Assembly (NCBI GenBank): GCA_904063045.1
Contig: CAJFCJ010000024.1
Span: 434,001-498,000, forward strand
Reading direction: 5' to 3'
Length of the DNA stretch: 64,000 bases
Source of the DNA: Dimorphilus gyrociliatus
Lineage: Eukaryota > Annelida > Polychaeta > Dinophilidae
In this document: positions 11,485 through 21,780 of the stretch, one piece after another
Numbering within the stretch: position 1 is the stretch's first letter
How the letters are laid out: every line of letters begins with the position of its first letter
Notes under the pieces: generated by a model
Seen by the model: the letters and a program-made list of their open reading frames with translations, nothing else
Database searches by the model: none
What the model was told of the DNA's origin: nothing
Translations under genes and position numbers: made by a program

Positions 11485-12841
11485 CTAAACTCGTGGTGCA
11501 ACATCGTCGTCTTTATCATCGTCCACTTCTGTTTCTTCTGTATCGCTATCGTTTGGGACCAATCTATTATTGTGTATATTAGCATATTCTTCTGCTAGAA
11601 CATCGTTTGATACCAGATCTAAACAATCCTCTGCTTCTCTTCTACTATGTTGTTGATAGGGAGGTGGTAATTCAAAAGTTGAACTGTTTCTGACACTACT
11701 AGCGTCAATCTCCTCTTGATAAAGGGGGGGAGGCTCCCAAAATGGGGCTATTATAGCCGGTGTGACTAAAACATTCTCTGCAATTGAGGCTCTTTCTACT
11801 TGAGTATTTTGACTATTTTCCCTCCTCGATGAATTAGAATTAGTTAATCTAGTATTAATAAGTATTCCAAGTATATTTTACTAATAGTAAAGTAATATAT
11901 ATTTAAAATCTTACTTTGATCTTTGAATACAGACTATTCCCAGCCATAAAACAGCTACAAGAAGAATAAATATAGCTACGATGCAACCGAGTACTAAACC
12001 AATATCTATAGATCTATAGGTCTTTTGATATTGTTTCCTCCCTAAATTCAACAAGCTTGTTAAACCATATTCGATAGTTAAGTATCTCTAAATATCGATT
12101 ACTGACCTGGTATATCGCTAGTGTCACAATTTTCATTGTTTGAGTTATCTTCTAATCCACAATGCATGTAACCGTCGCACAAAAGATTTCTTGATATGCA
12201 TATTCCAGATAATCTACACAAGAATTCACCTTCTTGACACATTTTGACTTCATAGTTTGGTATTGAGAAGGCTGTTACAATTGCTATAAAGCCTGTAAAC
12301 TCTGAAGTGATTTTTCCTTGAAAAAACAATGCTAAGTCTGAAGAGGGAAAACTGGCATATTCCATTAAAACATCTTCACTTCCTTTCCATTTCCTTCCTA
12401 TTCTATCATAATTACCGTAAACTCCATAATGACTTTTAGTAAGACGTTTTTGCTTTGAAAACCCGGCATATATTTCAACACCATCGTTTGTTTGCGTTCG
12501 ATCATCAATTCTGACTTTTTCAAAGTACATTCGAAGATGACGTTTACTGTGAGTTTGATTTTGATGGGCTTGTAAAATTGAATAGCATGCGATCATTTCA
12601 TTCGGAATTTGTTCAACTAATTCCAATTTAATAGAGTCAATAACATGTATAACACCTGGATTTTCTGTATAGCTATTTGGATCTCTACAATTGTTTTTAT
12701 ACATATAAACCGTTCTTAGACCTGTAAGGGAAGAAATGCGTCATTGAATAGTAAACAAATAAAATGGTCTGACAAAATACCTTCAGCAACATATGACAAT
12801 TGTAGGCAAAATAGTGGCAAAAGTAAATATCCAACGAACAT
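11485..12841 (-). CDS. CUB-like/LDLa single-pass membrane protein with PPxY tail
   Basis: Four exons, 12841-12781, 12721-12107, 12041-11915 and 11848-11485, give 388 aa. Exon 1 is a signal peptide (MFVGYLLLPLFCLQLSYVA). Exon 2 holds a CUB-like beta domain followed by one LDL-receptor class A module whose six cysteines end in CDGYMHCGLEDNSNNENC with the calcium-binding acidic motif. Exon 3 encodes the transmembrane helix (IGLVLGCIVAIFILLVAVLW). Exon 4 is cytoplasmic, with two PPxY-type motifs (PPPLY and PPPY) and an acidic end. PPxY motifs recruit WW-domain HECT ligases of the Nedd4/Itch family, so ubiquitin-driven endocytosis is likely. The layout resembles LRP12/LRP10 and LDLRAD3, but with one LDLa only. 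Exact orthology is not settled. Confidence 0.8.
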
Positions 12842-14113
12842 GTTTTTATCAAGTATTTTAGTATCTAAGAAAGGAAAAAATATACACAAATTGGAGATAG
12901 TTAATCTGTCATCATAGTACCGGAAGCGGAATAGATATAATGTACAGCGCCGTCTACAGGGACTAATTTTACCAGACAGACGGCGCAGAATCCTATAAAA
13001 GGCTTACAAACTTCCTTGTTTAATTTCTCCAACAAAAAACCCTTAAGAAAAAGTTATCAAAATAAACGTACTTTTACAATGAATTAAATAGCCAGAAATC
13101 TATGCATAGAATATTAATATAATAGTCATATACTGTATAATATTGCATAGAAGGAAGAAAGGGGTATGACGTAGTTTAAATAATTATCCTATTAATTTAA
13201 TCAAATTTTTACAACCGAAATAAGCTATTAATCCAGAATAATCTTTAAATCCAATAAAAGGTGCTCTAAATTTTTTCATATAATTTTCTCTACTCTAGAA
13301 GAAGAAACAAGGGAACATTTTAAATCTATAAAGTTTCCTCTTTCTAATTAATTTCCTTATACAATTCAACGATTGATATATACAGTAAACAAATACATTA
13401 TACGCATTTGTTTATATATACATATTACATTAAGGAAAAACGGAACCTTAAGCGCTATAATTGTAATAATTCCCATTACACTAAGTTAATTTCTACTATA
13501 TTATCTATAAATAAAGATCGTATCACAAAAATAGGACAGTAAACTTAATTTATTTTTAAAATCTCGGTTAGAAATTGCCATTAACTTTATTTTTTTAGTG
13601 AAGACCGTCTTATACTATTGTAGTTTAATGACCGTTCATACATTGTAACATACTATACAAAATTTAGGTCATACAGGATGGCGTTCTCTTTATTAACTTT
13701 ATTAAATGTAGTGTCTTTGATTAACATTCAAAATATTAAAAATAATATTTTGTCGAATTCTTATTTAAAGCTCCTTAGAAAGATAAATTAATAAGAACAT
13801 GTAAATAAATGACAAATGGCTTTAGTGTTCCTTTCAGAACGTTTTTTTTCTCTTTTCTGCTAATTTCTTTTATAGATCAAAAGGTTTAATATTTAAGATA
13901 AAACTTACTTGTTTCTCCTATTTTTTAAGTTAAATATTACAAATACAGCAACTTATTTTTCGAGGTTAATTGTCACTATTAACTGATTCTTTTCCAATTT
14001 GATCGTCAAATACAGAATTTTCGATAGAGGGAGCTTCGAATGTTTACATTGATGGTCTGGTTATATTATCGCTCACATGTGCTCTGATTGATCTCGTAAG
14101 AAGCTCTTAAAAG
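12842..14113. other. Intergenic region upstream of two divergent genes
   Basis: Near the CUB/LDLa gene start it carries an ETS-like CCGGAAG (12920-12926) and an inverted repeat: GCGCCGTCT at 12947-12955 and AGACGGCGC at 12978-12986. The rest is AT-rich with no coding stretch recognised. Confidence 0.5.
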
Positions 14114-14594
14114 ATGCCTAATCAAAACAAAAATAAACGAAAGAGTGAAACTGCATTAGTAACGAAAGCTGCCGTGTCAAGTCGATTGATGAAAACGTTT
14201 AATAAACGAAATAAAACAGAATTAAATAGTAAGATGTTAAACAACCTTTAAATAATAAATTGGCCGTTACTTATATGAACTGAATTCGTAATGTGTAATA
14301 TATTAAGTACATTTTACAGATGAGCCTCTCTTCCAAAATAATTCTTCCGATAATGACGATTCTGAGTCAGAACTTGCTCTACCGGAAATAAAATTCGTAG
14401 TGTCAAATGAACCAACATCTCCAAAAGAAGTATTTTTACGAATGTGTAAAGATAACAATATCAAAGTAGAATTTTTGAACGAAGAAATCATAGAGAAAGC
14501 GGTCAAGAAGAAAAAGACTAAGAGAAGAAGTAAACAGAAAAATAGAAAAAGAGATAGTAGACCGAGGAATGAAGATGGAAGTTTAGTAGGATAA
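14114..14594 (+). CDS. Small basic protein of unknown function
   Basis: Two exons, 14114-14228 and 14320-14594, joined at phase 1 by a 91 nt intron (donor GTAAGA, acceptor TTTTACAG), give 129 aa. The N terminus is Lys/Asn-rich (PNQNKNKRKSE). The middle is acidic (NSSDNDDSESELALPE). A possible folded patch follows (SPKEVFLRMCKDNNIKVEFL). The C terminus is strongly basic (KKKKTKRRSKQKNRKRDSR), typical of nuclear or nucleolar targeting or RNA binding. No signal peptide or membrane segment. I do not recognise the family. Confidence 0.65.
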
Positions 14595-14856
14595 AACACG
14601 TTCATATAATATTTATATGTATATATTGTTTATTTTATTGATATATTTCGTTTAAAATAAATTCTCTATATATAATAAGTTCAGACTGTTCGTAAAATAA
14701 TGGTAAAAAGTTCAACTATTAAAAAACAGATAGGTGGATTCTATAATAGAGTCCAACTAAAACTTTACTAAAACAAATGTACGAAAAATTCAAGCTTTCT
14801 ACTTCTCTCAAAGCCTTCTGTATTTATATTAATATATGTTTTTCTTGTTATTGTTA
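14595..14856. other. Short convergent gap
   Basis: 262 nt of AT-rich 3' flank between the small basic protein gene and NADK. Nothing else seen. Confidence 0.6.
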
Positions 14857-17800
14857 TTATTTTATAATTGCTTTTTGAGCTTTTCTGACGTTCCAATTAA
14901 GGCAACCAGCCAGGGATTCAAACCAATCAGACATTTGATCGCTAGCGCAAATACTTGGAACTGGATAAATTGAAGTCGTTACTCTTACTGAATCTCCAAC
15001 GTTTAACTCCTGTCTATTTCGACCATCGAAGGAAACCCATGCCGAAGTTCTCGATTGAGGGGAAACCGATAGACGTATTTCAACACCAGCCGGCACTACA
15101 ATAGGCCTGAAAGATAGTGAATGGGGGCAGATTGGCGTTATTAGTATTGCAGGAATGTTCGGATGAAGCATACTGGCTCCAGCAGCGGCAGCATAAGCCG
15201 TACTTCCTGTTGGCGTTGCAATAATGATTCCATCACCCTGAACTGAAGTCACGAGTTTTCCTTCAATGTATAAGTCAATATTTCCCAAATAAGATGAGGG
15301 TCCTCTATCCAGGACAACTTCATTTAGCACCTTATCGTATAAAAAACATACTTAAATTTATGAAATTTATAGACTTGTTTATGTCTAGTCTACAAAATGT
15401 TTCATTGATCCTTTCAATACATTATCAAAAGAAACAACTATATTCATTCAAAATCGGCCGTAAAAAAAGTTTATTTTATTTTAGACTAGGCAAAATAATC
15501 TTGGGAACGTATCTGCAGTTTGAAAGAGTTCAATTCATTTAAAAAATAGCCCTATTCATTAACTATAAGGAATTTATATATCTTATTGGCTGGATAAAGC
15601 TAGGCTTTGAATGAAACCTATAACATACTGTAACGATTTAACATAGTAAGATTGTAAGGGTAATTGGTGATTTAATAGCTTACAACAAATACATTTTTAA
15701 TGTTAGGAATAGCAGGTTGTTTAATAAGCGATCGTAATAAAAACTTACCAGAATGTCTTTGCTCGTGTCAACCGTTTTGAAATCATGATTATTAATGTCG
15801 CAATGCTTTTCCTCATTTCCATCTTTACAGATTACACACTTTAGGCGAGTTCTTAACGTCAAGGCAGCGTTCCCTGAAAAGAAATACGTTAACAATATAG
15901 AGTATGAGTATTCAACAAAAACTAGAATAAATAATAACTACCTTCAAGAACCGAAGATACTCTCTCTTTAAAATCAGAAAAGTCAAAGGGAATAAGGAAA
16001 CCCAATGATCCTAAATGAAATGCCATAACTGGTGGAACACTTTGCTGTTTGAATTATTGAAAATGATATAAAAGTCTCTAATTAATCTATTTGTAATACT
16101 TGGAATAATGACGAGACGTAGAGTAGAGTGCCATCTCCTCCAAGGCAAATTACGAAATCAATTCGATTGGTCAAATTATCTTTTTCTTCTTCAAAAGTCT
16201 TGACATTGTGCTATTTTAAATAAAAGTTTAAAACAAATACCTCTCAAATTGAACGACATAAAAATATATCTTACGCAAATGTAGTTGTAGTGTTCATGTT
16301 CCATCAGGTGATCATCGTTTAAAGCTTTCTTTTCAACGTGAACTACCATCTTCTTTACGGAAATTAACCATCTAACCAAGTCAACAAAAGGCTGAATAAC
16401 TGATGCATCAAAGATTTTCTTGATAACGAGTACGGCGAATGGAGGTTTTGACCAAGCTAAACGTTGACTACTTGGATCCTGAATTGTGCTTTAAGAATGC
16501 AATATAAATCAATAATACATACACACAAAAACAGCACCATTACTTTCGATTAATAAAAAATTCATTATATACTTACAGGACGGCTGATTGTGTATGAACA
16601 ATGCAGGCTTTAGGACCGAAATTAACGTTTTGGGATGCGCCATAAAGTGATTTAGTTCGTCTGAAAATACACAATATAGAAAAAAACTTAATTATTTCAG
16701 TTACTATTTTTCAAAGTTAGCTTTTCTACTAAATAAATTATATTAAATAAGAGCGTTTTAATATATTTAAATAATTAAACAGTTTACTAATTGATTATCG
16801 CTATTGGTTTTATTTATTTTGGTAAACCTTTTATAACTATTAAAATGTATATTCTTTTTATCCTCTTCCTCTGTAAAAACATCCGAATAGTCGTTAATCT
16901 TCGATAAAATCATCATATCTTTACGACTCTTGCTGCAGAATTAATGAATGCAAACAGCGTCCAGTAAATTATGATTAAAGAAAGTAGAGTAAAGAGCGAA
17001 ATGAGATGCTTTTACTATAGGTGGTCTTTCCGTCATTATACTCAGGGAGTATCCTTAAAAAAAGACGACGCTCTGTTTAAAGATTTTTTTTTCGAATAGG
17101 TATGTTCTATGTGAAATAACTTCAGATACCCTAGAGAATTCAATATAGAATTTTTCAATAGTAAAAAATACCTAACGATTCACAAAAGGGCTGTTCAATT
17201 CGATACTGGACATAGTTAATACTTAAATTAAAAAGAGCCTTTATTTTCTTCCCATATTTTTTCTTCTACTCGGATGAATAACAACTATTTTGTAAAAAAG
17301 TTATCTATGAGAAAAACGAGCTAATAATTCTCATATTCTCAATGACTGACAGTTATTAGTATACTAACAAAGAACTGCTGTATAATATTTTGAAAAAAAT
17401 TCAAAGAAAACCTAAAAATGAGAGATTTTCAATTATTCCAAGTACAGTAAACAGACGTGTATAAATGTTTTTAAACGAAAATTTGTATACAATCAGCCTG
17501 AACAGGCGAATTAATTTATCGAAAACAAGAAAGGAACCTGTTCTTTGACCCATTGGAAAATACCCAAAATTTGAAAGCGAAGACAAAAGAACACTGGTTA
17601 TAGTTAACAAGACAGATATATAAATAGCAGTGCCACGATAAACCCTCTGTTTTGTTTTACTACCTTTTGAATAGCCCGGAAAAACTGTTACGATAATGAA
17701 GAATGAAAAATTAGAGCCATTAACAACTATCACAATTAATAAAAGTTAATTAATATAACATATTATAGCTGTTCCGTTAACTTAGAATGCTTGTTTAAAG

Positions 17801-18367
17801 CGCTATTGTTTTGATGGACAACACATGATGTTTTCGCAATAAAAGTACATTATTTTTATTAAATAGAAAAACCATAGGTATCTTATTAGCAATATAACAG
17901 TCTTGTTATTATTACCATTATAATATTATAAATAGCTCTTTAAGAAGCCTAAATCTTCTTTTTTAAATATTCTAACAAACATTCTTTATGATATTGTTAA
18001 AATGATTATTTATAAAGGGACTATTAATGGATAATTTACAAAGCACTCTCGGATAAATGATTTAATTATCAAAAGAATATCTATACCTGAGAAAATTTTT
18101 CAATCTTATAACGCAGCCATCTTTCAAAACTGTTTTAATATCATCTATATCTTTATTTTCTTCAATTGCTACCATCCTTGGCCAAGTATTACTACTTTCT
18201 AATCCCTGACAGTCAATTTCTTGACTGTCAATATTGAGTTCTTCTCCTTGTTTCAATATATGCAGTTCAGATTCTTCGAAAAGATATGAGGTTCTCTTTC
18301 TTACTTTGTTTGGCATGTTGCATTCAACAGGTCGTTTGAAACAGTCAGTTCTACTCTGGACAGCCAT
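14857..18367 (-). CDS. NADK: NAD kinase (isoform from proximal first exon)
   Basis: Phosphorylates NAD+ to NADP+ with ATP; cytosolic family. Seven exons: 18367-18087, 16660-16577, 16488-16275, 16210-16100, 16044-15942, 15873-15749 and 15330-14857, giving 463 aa, close to human NADK (446). Hallmarks are FGPKAC at the start of the core, QDPSSQRLAW, VLVIKK, the catalytic GGDGTLLYVSSLF loop, PPVMAFHLGSLGFL, NEVVLDRGPSSYL and the conserved NAD-kinase block TPTGSTAYAAAAG, then ITPICPHSLSFRPIVVPAG. Exon 18367 has an in-frame TGA directly before its ATG, so it is a true first coding exon. Its donor phase (2) fits exon 16660. Introns in the core are 53 to 418 nt. Confidence 0.95.
16661..18086 (-). other. 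NADK intron 1
   Basis: 1.4 kb AT-rich intron. It holds one long open stretch on the minus strand (17733-17401) rich in Phe, Ile and Ser, which has no recognisable domain and no supporting splice context. Confidence 0.6.
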
Positions 18368-19154
18368 TCATGTAGATTCATTAACCTTGGTAACACATGT
18401 TTTTTGTCAGATCCCACTAATGCAACAATAAACTTTAAATTTCAGCTTTTGTATGCTGCATTGATAGCTAAAATTATCATGCGCCCCACATTCGATATTC
18501 AGTGTTTTTACTATAATTACGCTGTAATATTCGTCTGGTGTTGACAATAATTTCAACAACACATGAAAGAGGCCAAGAATATCGATCTTAATAAATGGAC
18601 AACTTTCAAAGAGATTATTATATGCAAGAATGTAATTCCTAGTTAACCAAAATATCCAATAAGAGTAGACTGTCCCAAATATTGAGATCAGGTGAGGTGA
18701 AATAGATATTTCTCAACTGAAAGATAAGATGCTCTACGGTTTTTTTTTGTCTCCAATAATCAGTTAAAAGAAGGTGTAAGGCTTATTTTAAGCAGCAGAA
18801 TATCAACTTATATAATAACCTTTGAATTGTTACTGATTGTGTAAATACTACACTCGCTCCATCTATTGAAAAAGGTTTCAAAAAATTTCAAGCTTTTTGC
18901 AGAAGGTTTTTTAAAGTTTGAATATATTAGTATGTATAGGCATATACGCAAAAATGCATCTTGAAATACCTTTTACCATGCAAATATATCTAATTTTCAT
19001 AATATAAACCATATGAGACCTAATTCTTACACTTTGGATTGAACCTGTCCCACTTTTGAACTTAGAAAATTTTGCTTCGAGTAATTACAACATACTATAC
19101 AGCATACTGTAAAGTACATGTACAGTTTATTTATATAATAAATTTTTATCTTAC
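18368..19154 (-). other. Region between the two NADK first exons
   Basis: 787 nt, AT-rich. It would be intronic for the distal isoform and promoter for the proximal one. No coding stretch recognised. Confidence 0.5.
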
Positions 19155-19387
19155 CCGCAAAGATGGAGACTTTCGTTTCTATTATATCTTGAGTCCCAAC
19201 AATTTGCTTTGAAACTATTTCTCATTGCTGCAGATGAATCGAGTATATCAGATTCTGAGATGCTTCTACTGGTTGATTCCCTTGTAGGACGAACATCTTT
19301 GTGGTGGTCATTTTCAAAGGAATTATCAGCGAATTTTACACAGTTATTCGGCTTTGATTTTAATCCTTTACTGTTACAGTTAATCAT
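19155..19387 (-). other. NADK: Alternative first coding exon of NAD kinase
   Basis: An ATG-initiated 233 nt open stretch ends at a strong donor (GTAAGA) in phase 2, the same phase as exon 18367-18087. Either exon can therefore splice to 16660-16577. It encodes a Ser/Asn-rich, probably regulatory N terminus (RPTRESTSRSISESDILDSS) ending ESLHLCG. The resulting isoform would be 447 aa. It lies just upstream of the divergent SDHC promoter. Inferred from frame and phase only. Confidence 0.6.
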
Positions 19388-19679
19388 CGTGGGTTGGAAT
19401 TCTTCGATGGAATGATAATATCTTGATGATTCGAAACCAAAAATGAGATGATTAAGAGAATTAGAGTTGCATCATCTATGATACTCGTTCTCTGATTTGA
19501 TAAACCGTAAAATCCATTATTAAATACATCCTGATTGCAATAATATGATTTGTCATAATTGGAAAGTAAGCAGTATAAATGATAAACTTTAAAACATTAC
19601 TGCTTCCGGTTTTTACATAGTACAATTCGAATCGGAAAAATTACTCCAAGGTTAAGGTGAAGGTTCTTTAAAGGACAAA
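19388..19679. promoter_or_regulatory. Compact divergent promoter of NADK (distal) and SDHC
   Basis: The distal NADK ATG (19387, minus) and the SDHC ATG (19680, plus) are 292 bp apart and divergent. Both genes are metabolic housekeeping genes, so a shared bidirectional promoter is likely. No TATA box is obvious. Confidence 0.4.
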
Positions 19680-20946
19680 ATGGCGTTATCAACACTTCGG
19701 TGAGATATTTTTTCAATGATTTTCAATGATAAGTCCCTTTAAAATATTCGTTTTTTAATTTAGAAGGCTTTAAAAATTATAAAAAATAAAAATTTATATT
19801 TGATTTTCAAAATTGTGTAATAATCTTATTATTATCTGGGTTTTTTCAGTGCTGCAAGATGTTCTTCTCTTTTCTTAAAGCAGAGCTCCTTCCTGATGAA
19901 GAAGTAAATAGTTTTTTTCATATTCACAATTGTCTCTTTTTCTATTTAAACGTAGTAATGATGCATAGTAAGAATTATCTTAAAATTATATTTTCTTAAC
20001 CTTAATATGCAAATGAGTTGTGAAGCAACTTTCTCCTTGCCATTTATGAAGGATATATAAAGGATAGCAGTACTATATATGCATAGGTTTGGCGTAAAAG
20101 CTCGCATCAGAGGTCACAGACAGGTACTTGTTACCTAATAAAGGCCTGTGGGAAGGTCTGAGAAGGCCGATTTCTAGGCTCTAGAAGGGTCCCAACTGTA
20201 AAGTTGGGTGAGGGAACCAGAAAATGACCGGCTGGACGCGAATATGACGCGAGACGTCTAATCCCCCTGAAAAGGGATAGACGGATGTCCGCGTTGCAGT
20301 TAGGTTGGAAGCTCTCACGGCCGGCTATGTGAGTCCGATTTGCGAGGTGAACTTGGTTCATAACTCGATTCAGACTACTCTTACGCCAACCTTTTTTTTT
20401 TAAATTTTTTGTTCAACTTTTAAGTATTTTTGTTTCCCCAGCTCTGCTGCTCCGATGGCTCTATCTGCACACGATCAAATGAAAGAGTTTTGGAAAAAAA
20501 ATGAAAAGTTAAATAGACCATCATCACCATGGATTATCTATTGGCCACATTTACCCATGATGACATCTCTCGGTCATAGAACTACTGGGATTGTTTTAGG
20601 AACTGGCTTGTATGGAATTTCCATCGGTGTATTTTTAGCACCTGGTGATTTTAACTCAATAATACAAGGTATTCAATCGTTGGAAATAGCAGCACCAATT
20701 ATGTGCGCTCTCAAATCAATTGTTGCTTTTCCTTTGGTTTACCATTACATAAATGGGTTAAGACATTTGGTTAGTAAAATTAAATATGCAATTATGCAAT
20801 CAAAATCTTTATTAATATATAAATATTAACAGTCTTGGGACGCTGGATATGGATTTAAACTTAACACGCAATACAAAACTGGAATCTTGGCATACGGATC
20901 AGCAGCAGCTATTGCTCTTCTTTTGGGGTCTCTATCCTACTGGTGA
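19680..20946 (+). CDS. SDHC: Succinate dehydrogenase cytochrome b560 subunit
   Basis: Membrane anchor subunit of mitochondrial complex II, carrying haem b and the ubiquinone site with SDHB and SDHD. Exons 19680-19699, 19850-19903, 20442-20769 and 20833-20946 give 171 aa (human 169). The N terminus is a mitochondrial presequence rich in Arg, Ala and Ser (MALSTLRAARCSS). The mature part has KLNRPSSPWIIYWPHLPMMT, the conserved SLGHRTTGIVLGTGLYG (Ser and Arg of the quinone pocket) and HYINGLRHL carrying the haem-ligand His region, then a third helix near the C terminus. The second intron (19904-20441) contains the RNase P RNA gene on the same strand. Confidence 0.95.
20053..20060 (+). promoter_or_regulatory. 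TATA box of the RNase P RNA gene
   Basis: ATATATAA about 27-34 bp upstream of the inferred RNA 5' end, the spacing expected of a type 3 (gene-external) Pol III promoter. A proximal sequence element was not identified. Confidence 0.55.
20087..20391 (+). ncRNA. RPPH1: RNase P RNA, nested in SDHC intron 2
   Basis: RNA subunit of nuclear RNase P, which cuts 5' leaders from pre-tRNAs. The stretch is strikingly GC-rich against its flanks and matches metazoan RNase P RNA at every conserved region in order. CR-I is GGGAAGGTCTGAGA (20150-20163). The CR-II/III region has GGTGAGGGAACCAGAAAATG (20207-20226). CR-IV is CTCACGGCCGGC with GTGAG (20313-20332). CR-V is ATTCAGACTACTC (20368-20380). The ends pair as helix P1: GGCGTAA (20091-20097) with TTACGCC (20381-20387). 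A run of T follows at once (Pol III terminator) and a TATA box lies 27-34 bp upstream of the start. The exact 5' end is uncertain by a few bases. Confidence 0.95.
20392..20401 (+). terminator. Pol III terminator (T run)
   Basis: Ten T directly after the closing P1 strand of the RNase P RNA, as expected for Pol III termination. Confidence 0.8.
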
Positions 20947-21780
20947 GAGAAGTGTTAACGAAGAAACCGTTTTCATTAGACTGAACGCTTGATAACATGA
21001 AAGATGATAATATTGTATTAAACTTGTATTTATAACAGAAATATTATCAAATGATCCAACAAGATAAACAAAAAGATTTGAATATTTTTGATGTTAAAAA
21101 GATGTAGTTCACTTTTTTCCCTTTTCAATTTACATATTCAATTTTTCCACAGAAATGAACACAACTTTTAATTTGAATATTCAGGCATTAGCGGTATTTT
21201 TTAAGTTTAAGTAATCACAACTGAAATGAATGAAATAGAAAATCTATTTTGATCATTCTGTTCTATATTCTATTTTTAAATAGAACAAATAATGTCCAAC
21301 TAGATATTTTGATGCTTCTTAATGAAATACTTGTAGATACGCACTCTTAAGGAATGATAATATACAAGTAAATATACAGTATATATACAGTATATAGAAA
21401 TTTATACTATAAAGTATACATAGATGATGTTTTCATAAGATTATTTTGTTAGGACAAAACAAATTTATGAATAATTAATATTCATAATTAAATTAATTAA
21501 CATAGTAGGAGATCTTTATTTAGTGAAAGCGCTCTCGAATGCCATTGAATTGAACAAACAATTAAAAGGACCGTATCCTTTGTAAGGAAATTTTCCATTG
21601 CACAACTCAAAACGGCGCCAACCATCTTGGCGCCAAAAGCAGCCGACGATCGGCACCCCAAGTCAATTAGGCTACATTGAAATCTCCATTACTTGAACAG
21701 CATCTGGCGTAAGTTGAAATCATTTTCGCTGAATAAATACAACATAATTGTATAAAATTATATATCAGATAGAGAAAAAA
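20947..21780. other. Intergenic region, SDHC to chordin-like
   Basis: AT-rich, with TATACAGTATATATACAGTATATAG around 21375-21398 and a short GC-rich island at 21611-21660. The island contains GGCGCC twice, one within an E2F-like CTTGGCGCCAAAA (21627-21639, approximate). No coding stretch recognised. Confidence 0.5.

Noticed and set aside
17401-17733. 110-codon hydrophobic open frame on the minus strand in a NADK intron
   Set aside because: Rich in Phe/Ser/Leu as expected from AT-rich DNA, no domain, no splice or start context, and no phase match to NADK exons.
20131-20361. Minus-strand open frame of 76 codons
   Set aside because: It is the antisense of the RNase P RNA; its openness reflects the GC-rich structured RNA.
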